From NCBI RefSeq assembly GCF_947500125.1, contig NZ_CANMRA010000002.1, positions 62,001 to 126,000 on the forward strand: a stretch of 64,000 bases of DNA, given 5' to 3'. The position numbers and the translations under genes were made by a program. Numbering within the stretch: the stretch's first letter is position 1; each line of letters opens with the position of its first letter. The DNA is from an uncultured Kocuria sp. GTDB taxonomy: Bacteria; Actinomycetota; Actinomycetes; Actinomycetales; Micrococcaceae. The notes below the pieces were generated by a model, which was not told the DNA's origin, ran no database searches, and was given only the letters and a program-made list of their open reading frames with translations. This document shows positions 49,636-57,973 of the stretch, one piece after another.

Positions 49636-50955
49636 ATGGAACCGAGCACCGCAGTCGACCCCCGGTCCGCCGTCGAGGACCTCGGCCGCTACGTGATGGA
49701 GTCGCCGAGCTCCTTCCACGCCGCGCACGCCGCCGCCGCACGCCTCGAGGAGGCGGGCTTCGTCCGCCTCGACGAGACGGAGGACTGGGCCCGGACCGGC
49801 GTCCGGGGGCGGCGCTACGTGCTGCGCGACGGGGCGGTCATCGCGTGGGCTACCCCCGCGGAGGTCCCGCCGGCGGCCGGGTTCCGGATCCTCGGCGCGC
49901 ACACCGACTCGCCGGGCTTCAAGCTCAAGCCGAGGCCCACCAGCACGGCCCACACCTGGCACCAGGCCGGGGTCGAGACCTACGGCGGAGCGCTGCTGAA
50001 CTCGTGGCTGGACCGCGAGCTGCGCCTGGCGGGCCGGCTCGTGGTCCGGGGCGCGGAAGGCACCCCGGTGGAGCACCTGACCGCGACCGGCCCCGTGGCC
50101 CGCATCCCGCAGCTGGCCATCCACCTGGACCGCGACGCCAACAAGGGCCTGCAGCTCGACCGGCAGCAGCACGTGCAGCCGATCTGGGGCGTGGGGCAGC
50201 CGGAGGACGCGGACGTCCTGGCCCTGCTCGCCGAGCACGTGGACTCCGGGCCCGTGGATCCGGCACGGATCGTCGGCTACGACGTGGTGCTGGCGGACGC
50301 GCAGTCCCCCACCGTGTTCGGGCAGGGCGGGACCCTCTTCGCCTCCGGGCGGCTGGACAACCTCTCCTCCGTGCACGCCGGGCTGGGCGCTCTCGCCCGG
50401 GAGGCGGAGGCGGTCGAGCAGGGCCGGCACATCGCGGTGCTCGCCGCGTTCGACCACGAGGAGATCGGCTCGCGCACCCGCTCCGGCGCCGCGGGGCCGT
50501 TCCTCGAGGACGTGCTCGTGCGCATCGCCGAGGGGCTGGGCCGCACGGCCGCCGAGCACCGGCGCTCCCTGGCCGGGTCCGTGTGCCTGTCCGCCGACGC
50601 CGGGCACCTGGTGCACCCCAACTACCAGGGCCACCACGACCCCGTGAACCGGCCGGTGCCGGGGGCGGGCCCGCTGCTGAAGATCAACGCGGACCAGCAC
50701 TACGCCACGGACGCCGTGGGCGCCGGGATCTGGGCCGAGGCCTGCGAGCGCGCCGGCGTGGGCTACCAGGAGTTCGTCTCCAACAACCGGGTGCTGTGCG
50801 GCTCCACGATCGGGCCCATCACCGCGGCCCGGCTGGGGGTGCGCACGATCGACGTCGGCATCGGCCTGCTGTCGATGCACTCCGCCCGGGAGCTGTGCCA
50901 CGTGGACGACGTCGCGGCCCTCGGCGCCGTCGCGGGGGCCTTCTACACCGCCTGA
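49636..50955 (+). CDS. apeB: M18 family aminopeptidase
   Basis: The 439-residue protein is an M18 (aspartyl aminopeptidase-like) dizinc exopeptidase of usual length. Metal and catalytic regions are GAHTDSPGFKLKP, SGRLDNLSSV, AAFDHEEIGSRT and, near the C-terminus, IGLLSMHSARELC with the last ligand His. It removes acidic or other N-terminal residues from peptides in the cytoplasm. The ATG at 49636 follows a leaderless-type -10. The gene converges on the GAPDH gene across a repeat region. Confidence 0.9.
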   Translation: MEPSTAVDPRSAVEDLGRYVMESPSSFHAAHAAAARLEEAGFVRLDETEDWARTGVRGRRYVLRDGAVIAWATPAEVPPAAGFRILGAHTDSPGFKLKPRPTSTAHTWHQAGVETYGGALLNSWLDRELRLAGRLVVRGAEGTPVEHLTATGPVARIPQLAIHLDRDANKGLQLDRQQHVQPIWGVGQPEDADVLALLAEHVDSGPVDPARIVGYDVVLADAQSPTVFGQGGTLFASGRLDNLSSVHAGLGALAREAEAVEQGRHIAVLAAFDHEEIGSRTRSGAAGPFLEDVLVRIAEGLGRTAAEHRRSLAGSVCLSADAGHLVHPNYQGHHDPVNRPVPGAGPLLKINADQHYATDAVGAGIWAEACERAGVGYQEFVSNNRVLCGSTIGPITAARLGVRTIDVGIGLLSMHSARELCHVDDVAALGAVAGAFYTA

Positions 50956-50989
50956 CCGGACCGCGGCGCCGCCGTGCGAGGGCGTCTCG

Positions 50990-51033
50990 TGCGCGAACTC
51001 CTGCGCGAACTCCTGCGCGAACTGCTGCGCGAG
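50990..51033. repeat. 12-bp tandem repeat next to the large inverted repeat
   Basis: TGCGCGAACTCC occurs at 50990-51001 and 51002-51013, then with one change at 51014-51025, followed by a partial copy that runs into the inverted repeat at 51031. In one frame it would encode repeated RELL residues, but no gene is supported. Confidence 0.75.
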
Positions 51034-51085
51034 GGGTCGCCACTGAACGGTTCGAGTCGGTCGTTCCGTTCAGTGGCGACCCCTC
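51031..51085. terminator. 20-bp perfect inverted repeat between convergent genes
   Basis: GAGGGGTCGCCACTGAACGG (51031-51050) is the exact reverse complement of 51066-51085, with a 15-nt spacer. A degenerate copy of the right arm follows at about 51091-51119. It can terminate both apeB and gap, but its length and nearby partial copy also suit a dispersed intergenic repeat. Confidence 0.75.
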
Positions 51086-51142
51086 GGCGCGGACGGTTCG
51101 CCGGTGGCGACCCGTCGGCGTCCCAGGCCTGCGAGGGGCGGC

Positions 51143-52600
51143 TCAGCCGGGGATCGACGCCGTGCCGACCGCGACCCGCTCGGCCGGGAACTGCGGCATG
51201 GCGATGTCGGCCATCCGGGCGAGCACCCGCACGACCTGGCAGGAGTAGCCGAACTCGTTGTCGTACCAGACGTAGAGCACCAGCGAGCTGCCGTTGACGA
51301 TCGTCGCGAGACCGTCGACGACGCCCGCGCGGCGGGAGCCCACGAAGTCGGTGGACACGATCTCGGGGGAGTCGGTGTAGTCGATCTGCTTGCGCAGGGA
51401 CGAGTTCAGCGAGATGTCCTTCAGGTACTGGTTGACCGCGTCCTCGGACTCCGGGGCCTGCTCGAGCTGCAGGTTCAGGATGGCCATGGACACGTCGGGG
51501 GTGGGGACGCGGATCGCGTTGCCCGTCAGCTTCCCGGCCATCTCCGGCAGGGCCTTGGCCACGGCCTTCGCCGCACCGGTCTCGGTGATGACCATGTTCA
51601 GGGCGGCGGAGCGGCCCCGGCGGTCGCCCTTGTGCCAGTTGTCGATGAGGTTCTGGTCGTTGGTGTAGGAGTGGACCGTCTCGACGTGGCCCTGCGCGAT
51701 GCCGTACCGGTCGTGGAGCACCTTCACGACCGGGGTGATCGCGTTGGTGGTGCAGGACGCCGCGGACAGGATGGTGTCCTCCGCGGTGATGACGTCGTCG
51801 TTGACCCCGCACACGATGTTCTTCAGGTCGCCCTTGCCCGGGGCCGTGAGCAGCACCTTGGCCACGCCCTTGGACTGCAGGTGCTTGGACAGGCCGGCCT
51901 CGTCGCGCCACACGCCCGTGTTGTCCACGACGATCGCGTTGTCGATGCCGTGCTCGGTGTAGTCGATCTCGGTGGGGTCGTTCGCGTAGATGAACTTGAT
52001 GGCCACCCCGTTGGCCGTGATGACGTTGTTCTCCTCGTCGACGTGGATGGTCCCGTCGAACTTGCCGTGCACGGAGTCGCGGCGCAGGAGGGAGGCGCGC
52101 TTGACCAGGTCGTTGCCGGGCTTCTTGCGCACCACGACGGCGCGCAGGTTCAGGCCGGTGCCGTCGTTGCGGTTGATCAGGATGCGGGCGAGCAGGCGGC
52201 CGATCCGGCCGAAGCCGTAGAGCACCACGTCCTGGGACTCCGGGGAGTTCTGGGCCCTGCGGTCCACCACGGGGGCGAGCTCCTCGCGCAGGAACGCCTC
52301 GAGGTCCTGGTCCGACTCCGGGGCGAGCCGGTTGAGCTTGCCGAGGTCCACCGCGCAGGTGCCGAGGTTCAGCCCGGACATCGCCTCGAGCAGGCGGGTC
52401 GTGTCCTCCAGGGGCAGCTCCTCGCCGTCGATGCGGCGGGCGAAGCGGTGCGCCTTGATGATCTGGGTGACGGACTTGTGCACCAGGGAGCGGCCGTAGA
52501 CCGTCGGCACGACCTTGTTCTCGCGGTGCAGACGCCCGACCAGGGGGACGATGCCCTCCGCGAGTGCCTCGCGGTCGGCCCAGCTTTCAGGAGTGCTCAA
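51143..52600 (-). CDS. gap: Glyceraldehyde-3-phosphate dehydrogenase, long form
   Basis: The 485-residue protein is a GAPDH with an N-terminal extension of about 120 residues. The NAD loop LYGFGRIGR is near residue 127, the active Cys is C283 in SAASCTTN and the catalytic His is H310 in VHSYTND. Shorter glycolytic GAPDHs have about 335 residues; the long form resembles the second GapB/Gap2-type enzyme of Corynebacterium and some other bacteria. The start is TTG at 52600, with AGGAAGAGAG about 7 nt upstream. Its direction (glycolytic or gluconeogenic) cannot be told. Confidence 0.9.
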   Translation of the reverse strand: MSTPESWADREALAEGIVPLVGRLHRENKVVPTVYGRSLVHKSVTQIIKAHRFARRIDGEELPLEDTTRLLEAMSGLNLGTCAVDLGKLNRLAPESDQDLEAFLREELAPVVDRRAQNSPESQDVVLYGFGRIGRLLARILINRNDGTGLNLRAVVVRKKPGNDLVKRASLLRRDSVHGKFDGTIHVDEENNVITANGVAIKFIYANDPTEIDYTEHGIDNAIVVDNTGVWRDEAGLSKHLQSKGVAKVLLTAPGKGDLKNIVCGVNDDVITAEDTILSAASCTTNAITPVVKVLHDRYGIAQGHVETVHSYTNDQNLIDNWHKGDRRGRSAALNMVITETGAAKAVAKALPEMAGKLTGNAIRVPTPDVSMAILNLQLEQAPESEDAVNQYLKDISLNSSLRKQIDYTDSPEIVSTDFVGSRRAGVVDGLATIVNGSSLVLYVWYDNEFGYSCQVVRVLARMADIAMPQFPAERVAVGTASIPG

Positions 52601-52798
52601 GAATGACTCTCTTCCTCGGCCGGGGACGTCATCGTGTCCGGCCGTGACGTGCCGCGCCTCGTTGCGCGGTCGGGTGCGCGCCGCTGCGGTTCGCGCAGGA
52701 CGCCGCCCTCCATTCTAGGGGCACGGGGGCACCGGCGAGGCTCCCGTTACACGTCCGCCGGACCGCTCCTGCGCCGGGGCGGCGGGACCGGCGGGTGC

Positions 52799-52804
52799 TA
52801 CCGT
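52799..52804 (+). promoter_or_regulatory. Candidate leaderless -10 (TACCGT) of the sugar kinase gene
   Basis: TACCGT ends 6 nt before the ATG at 52811. No Shine-Dalgarno sequence lies between. Confidence 0.5.
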
Positions 52805-52810
52805 GAGGGC

Positions 52811-53740
52811 ATGCTGACGGTCATCGGTGAAGCGCTCGTCGACGTGGTGTCGAAGCACGGACAGGAGCCCCGCGCGCACGCCGGGGGGAGTCCCATGAAC
52901 GTGGCCGTGGGCCTGGCCCGGCTCGGCCACGAGGTCCAGTTCCTCGGCCGCTACGGCGAGGACGAGTACGGCACGCAGGTCGAGGCGCACCTGCGGGACA
53001 ACGGCGTCCTCCTGCCCTTCGAGGCCGATGCGCGGCCCACGTCCGTGGCGGAGGCCGTCATCGGGGACGACGGCGCCGCGACCTACGACTTCCAGCTGGA
53101 CTGGTCCCTGGACCTCTCGGACGAGCAGCTGGGCGAGCTGCTGCGGGACACCACCCTGCTGCACGTGGGCTCGATCGGCGCGATGCTCGAGCCCGGTGCC
53201 TCGCGGGTGCTGCACGCCGTGGAGCAGGCCCACCGCTCGGCCCTGATCTCCTACGACCCCAACTGTCGGCCGTCCATCATCCCCGACTCCTCGGAGGCGC
53301 GGGCCCGGGCCGAGCAGCTCGTGGCCCTCGCCGACGTCGTGAAGGCCTCGGACGAGGACCTCCTGTGGCTGTATCCCCACCGCAGCGTCGAGGAGAGCGC
53401 CGGAGCCTGGCTCAAGGCCGGCGCGGAGCTCGTCGTCGTCACCCGGGGCCCCCTGGGGCCGTGGGCCCGCACCCGGGCCACCGGTCCGCGCGGGGTGCAG
53501 GTGCCGGCCGCCCGCACCACCGTGGTCGACACCGTGGGAGCCGGCGACTCGTTCATGGCGGCGCTGCTCTCCTGGCTCACCGACCACGGCTACACGGGCG
53601 CGCAGGCCCGCGAGCGGATCGACAACCTGGACGAGGAGCAGGTCGGCGAGCTGCTGCGCCACGCCGCCTCGGCGGCCGGCGTCACGGTCTCCCGCGCCGG
53701 CGCGGACCTGCCCCGCAAGGACGAGCTGCCGGCACCCTGA
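52811..53740 (+). CDS. PfkB family carbohydrate kinase (fructokinase-like)
   Basis: The 309-residue protein is a ribokinase/PfkB family kinase. It has [12 protein letters not shown] at the N-terminus, the [15 protein letters not shown] sugar-binding motif, and [15 protein letters not shown] with the catalytic Asp and anion hole. The shape is that of fructokinases, which phosphorylate fructose to fructose 6-phosphate, but other sugars are possible. No sugar transporter is adjacent. The ATG at 52811 follows a leaderless-type -10; the gene diverges from gap with 210 bp between. Confidence 0.87.
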   Translation: MLTVIGEALVDVVSKHGQEPRAHAGGSPMNVAVGLARLGHEVQFLGRYGEDEYGTQVEAHLRDNGVLLPFEADARPTSVAEAVIGDDGAATYDFQLDWSLDLSDEQLGELLRDTTLLHVGSIGAMLEPGASRVLHAVEQAHRSALISYDPNCRPSIIPDSSEARARAEQLVALADVVKASDEDLLWLYPHRSVEESAGAWLKAGAELVVVTRGPLGPWARTRATGPRGVQVPAARTTVVDTVGAGDSFMAALLSWLTDHGYTGAQARERIDNLDEEQVGELLRHAASAAGVTVSRAGADLPRKDELPAP

Positions 53741-53804
53741 CCGGCCCGGCCCCGATCCCCACCCCGACCCGATGCCCACCCGATCCCGAGCGGAAGGAGA
53801 GCCC

Positions 53805-54323
53805 GTGCTCGACCGCGACCCGTACGCCGACCTGCCCGACCTGCCGAGCTTCACCCTCACCTCCGAGGACTTCTCCGACGGCGGGCCGCTCGCCCCGGCC
53901 CAGCTCTCGGGCATCATGGGCGCCGGCGGCCAGGACGTGTCCCCGCAGCTGAGCTGGTCCGGCGCCCCGGAGGGCACGAGGAGCTACGTGGTCACGGTCT
54001 TCGACCCGGACGCCCCCACCCCCAGCGGCTTCTGGCACTGGTGCCTGTCCAACATCCCCGCGGACGTCACCTCCCTCGAGCGCGGCGCTGCGTCCGACCC
54101 GCCGGCCGGGGCGGTCAAGCACCGCAACGACGGCGGCACCGACGAGTACGTGGGGGCCGCCCCGCCCCCCGGCCACGGACCGCACCGCTACATCGTGTGC
54201 GTGACCGCGGTGGGCGAGGAGCAGGTCGACGTCGACGAGAGCGCGAGCCCCGCCGTCGTCAACTTCCAGCTGTTCAGCTCCGGGATCGCCCGGGCCTGCC
54301 TCACCGGGACGCACGAGGCGTAG
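53805..54323 (+). CDS. YbhB/YbcL family (PEBP-like) protein
   Basis: The 172-residue protein belongs to the phosphatidylethanolamine-binding/Raf kinase inhibitor-like fold. It has [29 protein letters not shown] and [11 protein letters not shown], read in parts, followed by [12 protein letters not shown]; these are the ligand-pocket motifs. Bacterial members have no clear function. The GTG at 53805 is chosen because AAGGAG lies 5 nt upstream. It sits in a short run of plus-strand genes (kinase, PEBP, HAD, GDPD) with small gaps. Confidence 0.87.
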   Translation: MLDRDPYADLPDLPSFTLTSEDFSDGGPLAPAQLSGIMGAGGQDVSPQLSWSGAPEGTRSYVVTVFDPDAPTPSGFWHWCLSNIPADVTSLERGAASDPPAGAVKHRNDGGTDEYVGAAPPPGHGPHRYIVCVTAVGEEQVDVDESASPAVVNFQLFSSGIARACLTGTHEA

Positions 54324-54337
54324 GTGGCAGAACACCC

Positions 54338-55219
54338 GTGAGCCCGACTCCGGAGGTCCCCGGGGCGGAGGTGCCGATCAGGATGATCGCCAGCGACCTC
54401 GACGGCACCGTCCTGGGGCACGACTTCCGCTTCCGCCCGCGCACCGTCGACGCGATCCGGGCCGCCCAGGACAGCGGCATCCACGTGGTGTTCGTGACGG
54501 GCCGGCCCATGCGCTGGCTCGACCCGCTGCGCGAGCAGCTCGGCCACGAGGGCGTGGTGATCTGCTCGAACGGCGCGGTGGTCTACGACCTCGGTGCCGA
54601 CCTCGTCGTGGAGTCCAGCCTCTTCCCGGCCCGGGACGCCTTCGCCGTGATGGACGAGGTCGCGGCCCGGCACCCCGGCACGCTGTTCGCGGCGGAGACG
54701 CTCGAGGGCGTCTTCACGGACCGCGGGTGGGCCCGGACCGACCGGATGGAGATCGGCGCCCCCCTGGTGGGGGCGCTGCGGGACCGGGTGCCGGAGGACC
54801 AGGGGCTCGTGAAGTTCCTGGCCAAGCTGGACAGCGCCGACCCGCAGGAGTACTTCCGGGCCCTCGCCGGGCTCGTGGCGGGCAGGCTGTCCGTGACGCA
54901 CTCCGTGGCGGCCGCCCCGCTCGTGGAGATGGGCCAGAAGGGGCTCACCAAGGCGCGCACCCTCGAGCAGTACGCGGCCGAGCGCGGCATCCGCCCGCAC
55001 GAGGTGATGGCCTTCGGCGACATGCCCAACGACCTCGAGATGCTCACGTGGGCCACCCACGGGTACGCGATGGCGAGCGGGCACCCCGCGGTCGCGCGCG
55101 CTGTCGGCCGCACGGCCCCGCCCTTCGAGGAGGACGGGGTGGCCCAGGTGATCGAGGCGCTGCTGCGCCGAGGGCGACCTGATGCGTCACGGGCGGGACA
55201 ATCCGCTACCACGGGGTAA
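54338..55219 (+). CDS. HAD superfamily hydrolase (Cof type)
   Basis: The 293-residue protein is a Cof-type HAD phosphatase. The nucleophile motif is IASDLDGTVLG, motif II is VFVTGRP, and motif IV is MAFGDMPNDLEMLTWA. A C2 cap domain lies between them. GLTKARTLEQYAAERGI carries the motif III Lys. These enzymes dephosphorylate sugar phosphates or flavin precursors; the substrate is unknown. The GTG at 54338 has AGGTGG about 9 nt upstream; ATG 54383 is a later option that would keep the catalytic motif. Confidence 0.85.
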   Translation: MSPTPEVPGAEVPIRMIASDLDGTVLGHDFRFRPRTVDAIRAAQDSGIHVVFVTGRPMRWLDPLREQLGHEGVVICSNGAVVYDLGADLVVESSLFPARDAFAVMDEVAARHPGTLFAAETLEGVFTDRGWARTDRMEIGAPLVGALRDRVPEDQGLVKFLAKLDSADPQEYFRALAGLVAGRLSVTHSVAAAPLVEMGQKGLTKARTLEQYAAERGIRPHEVMAFGDMPNDLEMLTWATHGYAMASGHPAVARAVGRTAPPFEEDGVAQVIEALLRRGRPDASRAGQSATTG

Positions 55220-55229
55220 CAATAGGAGG

Positions 55230-56054
55230 GTGACCCCTCCAGCGCACCGGCGTGACGCCCCCGCAGCCCTGGCCCACCGCGGTTTCTGCCGGGACGGGGC
55301 CGAGAACACCCTCGACGCCTTCCGCGCCGCCCGGGACCTCGGCTACGAGTGGATCGAGACGGACGTCAACACGACGGCCGACGGGGTGGTCCTGTCCTTC
55401 CACGACGAGACCCTCGACCGTGTCACCGGCGGGAGCGGGAAGGTCTCCTCCCTGACCTGGGAGCAGATCAGCACCCGGCGCGTCGCCGGCGCCGGGAGCA
55501 TCCCGCGGTTCGCGGACCTGCTGACGGAGCTCCCCGAGCTGAAGTTCAACGTGGACGTCAAGGACGAAGCGTCCGTGGCGGCCCTGCCCGCGCTGCTCCA
55601 CGAGCTCGGAGCCGTGGACCGGGTGCGGGTGACCTCCTTCTCCGAGAGCCGCCGGCGGCGCACGCTGCGGCGGATCCGCGAGCTCGAGGGACGGACGGTG
55701 CTCACGTCCTCCGGCAAGGAGGGGATGCGCCTGCTGCTCGTGTGCTCGTGGCTGGGCGGACCCAGCTGGCGTCTCGTCCGGCGGGCGGCCGCCCGGTGGA
55801 TCGAACCGTTCGACACCGTGCAGATCCCCCGCCGGCACCGGATGCGCGGCGGGGCGGAGGTCGAGCTCGTGACCCCCCGGTTCGTGGGCTTCGCCCACCG
55901 GCACGGCATCGACGTGCACGTGTGGACCGTCAACGACACGGCCGAGATGGCGGAGCTGCTCGAGCTCGGGGTCGACGGGATCGTCACGGACCGGGCCGAC
56001 CTGCTCGCCGCGCTGCTGGCGCAGCGGGGGCAGTGGCCGCCCCCGGGCGTGTGA
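55230..56054 (+). CDS. Glycerophosphodiester phosphodiesterase
   Basis: The 274-residue protein has the GDPD TIM barrel: ALAHRGFCRDGAENTLDAF with the first His and Glu-Asn-Thr, ETDVNTTADGVVLSFHDETLDR with the metal ligands and second His, and VWTVND near the end. It hydrolyses glycerophosphodiesters to glycerol 3-phosphate and an alcohol. No signal peptide is visible, so it acts in the cytoplasm. The GTG at 55230 touches the upstream AGGAGG, while TAACAAT lies 6 nt before it, so a leaderless start is likely. Confidence 0.9.
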   Translation: MTPPAHRRDAPAALAHRGFCRDGAENTLDAFRAARDLGYEWIETDVNTTADGVVLSFHDETLDRVTGGSGKVSSLTWEQISTRRVAGAGSIPRFADLLTELPELKFNVDVKDEASVAALPALLHELGAVDRVRVTSFSESRRRRTLRRIRELEGRTVLTSSGKEGMRLLLVCSWLGGPSWRLVRRAAARWIEPFDTVQIPRRHRMRGGAEVELVTPRFVGFAHRHGIDVHVWTVNDTAEMAELLELGVDGIVTDRADLLAALLAQRGQWPPPGV

Positions 56055-56094
56055 GCCATGACACGGCGGCCCGGCCCGTGGCAGGGTGGGGACC

Positions 56095-57141
56095 ATGACC
56101 GACACCGCCACGACCGGCACCGCGCAGCACGTCCTGACCGAGGTCCGCAACGGCACCGGGCGCATCGTGCTCAACCGCCCCCGTCAGCTCAACGCGCTGA
56201 CCGCGCAGATGTACCGGGACCTCAAGGCCGCCCTCGACGCATGGCGGGACGACGACACCGTGCGCCACGTGCTCGTCACGTCCGCCTCGCCCAAGGCGTT
56301 CTGCGCCGGCGGTGACATCCGCGAGGTGCGGGACGCGGTCCTCGCCGGGCGGATCGAGGACGCCACGCAGGTCTTCGCCACGGAGTACGCCCTCGACTGC
56401 CTGATCGCGAACTACCCCAAGCCGTACGTGGTGCTCATGAACGGCATCTGCATGGGCGGCGGCATGGGCATCTCCGTGCACGGTTCCCACCGCGTGGTGG
56501 GGCCCTCGACGGTCATGGCGATGCCCGAGACGAAGATCGGGTTCTTCACCGACATCGGCGCCTCCTGGTTCCTCCCGCGCGTCTCCCGGCCGGACCGCCG
56601 CGGGGAGCCGGGCCCGGCCGTGGGCCGCTGGCTCGCCCTCGGCGGGCAGCGGCTCGGCGGCGCGGACGCCGTCGCCCTCGGCCTGGCCGACGTCCTCGTG
56701 GCGGACGAGGACCTCGAGGCCCTGGCCGGGGCCGTGGTGGAGGAGGGACCGGAGGACGCGCTGGCCCGCTTCGCGCGCGAGCCCGAACCCTCCTCCGTGG
56801 TGGCGCGGTGGGAGCAGATCGAGGAGCGCTACGGCGCGTCCACCCTCGAGGAGATCGTCGCCGCCGCCCCGGAGGACCTCACGGGGATGAGCCCGTCCTC
56901 CCTGGTGCGCACCTTCGAGCTGCTCGAGCGCGGGGCGGCCGACGACAGCGTGCGCTCCTGCCTCGAGCGGGAGCTGCGCCTCGCCGCGGACACGATCGCG
57001 CGCCCCGACTTCGCCGAGGGCGTGCGGGCGGTCCTCGTGGACAAGGACAACGCGCCGGCCTGGGAGCACGCCTCCGTCACGGACGTCGACGTCGCGGCCG
57101 TCCGGGCCGTGCTCGACGAGAAGCTGCCGCTGCCCCTCTGA
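56095..57141 (+). CDS. Enoyl-CoA hydratase/isomerase, 3-hydroxyisobutyryl-CoA hydrolase type
   Basis: The 348-residue protein is a crotonase-fold enzyme. FCAGGDIREV forms the oxyanion hole, GICMGGGMGISVHGS the second part. AMPETKIGFFTDIGASWFLPR closely follows the 3-hydroxyisobutyryl-CoA hydrolase signature with the catalytic Glu. The length (about 350) also fits this subgroup, which acts in valine breakdown, better than the 260-residue hydratases. The ATG at 56095 is used, with CAGGGT 7 nt upstream. Confidence 0.85.
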   Translation: MTDTATTGTAQHVLTEVRNGTGRIVLNRPRQLNALTAQMYRDLKAALDAWRDDDTVRHVLVTSASPKAFCAGGDIREVRDAVLAGRIEDATQVFATEYALDCLIANYPKPYVVLMNGICMGGGMGISVHGSHRVVGPSTVMAMPETKIGFFTDIGASWFLPRVSRPDRRGEPGPAVGRWLALGGQRLGGADAVALGLADVLVADEDLEALAGAVVEEGPEDALARFAREPEPSSVVARWEQIEERYGASTLEEIVAAAPEDLTGMSPSSLVRTFELLERGAADDSVRSCLERELRLAADTIARPDFAEGVRAVLVDKDNAPAWEHASVTDVDVAAVRAVLDEKLPLPL

Positions 57142-57166
57142 CCCGCCGGGCCCGCGCCCGGTGCGC

Positions 57167-57745
57167 TCAGCGGCGGGACGGGTGCTTCCCGTTGTCGCTG
57201 GCCAGCGGCCGGGGAGGGCCCCACCGGTCACCGGCCGGGGTGGGACGGTCCACGAACCGGCGGTAGCCGAGGTACAGCACCACGACCAGGGCCACGGTGA
57301 CCACGGCGAACGAGGCGACGGTGTCTTGCGAGATCAGGCTCCGGACCACGCTGTGGAGCAGCGTGAACAGGCCGCCGAGCAGGATGCCCTGGCCCAGCAC
57401 CGCTCTGCGCCGCTCCACGGCCAGGCTCGCCGCCAGGAGCGCGACCGAGGCGACCAGGGTCACCACGCCGACGTCGCGGCTGTGGTCCAGGAACTCGTCC
57501 TCCCACGCCTCCCACTCGCGCTCGTAGGCCGCCCACTGCTGCTGCTCCTCCGGGGAGAGCTCGCGGGTCTCCCGCGCCATCGCGATCCCCGGGGGCGGGA
57601 CGGGCTCCTCCGGGCCCGGGTGCACCGTGGCGACGCCGAGACCCACGAACAGGGCCAGCAGCACCCCCAGGAAGAACGTGTAGACCGTCCGCAGGATCCT
57701 GCCGTCCGTGCGGTCCTCCGCGCGGTCTTCCGTGTGGTCCTGCAT
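57167..57745 (-). CDS. Membrane protein of a paralogous pair, copy 1
   Basis: The 192-residue protein has an N-terminal helix (VYTFFLGVLLALFVGLGV, about 20-40) followed by HPGPEEP, a Glu/Trp-rich segment outside the membrane (about 65-90, EEQQQWAAYEREWEAWEDE), then three helices and a basic end at LGYRRF. It is a paralogue of the protein at 60708-61238, sharing YTFFLG, ALFVGLG, PGPE, the Glu/Trp coil, LGGLFTL and LGYRRF. I know no function for this family. It lies next to the phosphoribosyltransferase stress module and diverges from it. Confidence 0.75.
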   Translation of the reverse strand: MQDHTEDRAEDRTDGRILRTVYTFFLGVLLALFVGLGVATVHPGPEEPVPPPGIAMARETRELSPEEQQQWAAYEREWEAWEDEFLDHSRDVGVVTLVASVALLAASLAVERRRAVLGQGILLGGLFTLLHSVVRSLISQDTVASFAVVTVALVVVLYLGYRRFVDRPTPAGDRWGPPRPLASDNGKHPSRR

Positions 57746-57838
57746 GCGGCGTGCTCCGTCTCCCCCCGCCTGTGCGGGACGTCCGTCCAGGGCGCCCGGG
57801 ACCGCGGCCGGCCGGCCGCCGGGGCGTGCTCACATTGT

Positions 57839-57854
57839 GGGTCGCCCCCGACCC
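57839..57854. promoter_or_regulatory. Inverted repeat upstream of the stress module
   Basis: GGGTCG (57839-57844) and CGACCC (57849-57854) form a perfect 6-bp inverted repeat with a 4-nt spacer. It lies about 75 bp upstream of the likely start point of the phosphoribosyltransferase mRNA (TACGCT at 57910-57915), a distance usual for activator sites. Confidence 0.35.
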
Positions 57855-57973
57855 GTTGTCCACGGCCGTCACCTGGCCCCCGGCCCTTCCGCCGGGTTCC
57901 CCGTCTGCCTACGCTGGAGTCCTCCGCCGCGGCCCGCGGGACCCGAGGGCGCGGGCGGAGCCGGGGAGGGGCG

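Noticed and set aside
50974-51297. Open frame of 107 residues starting with repeated RELL residues
   Set aside because: It is produced by the 12-bp tandem repeat, runs through a perfect inverted repeat and then antisense to the GAPDH gene.
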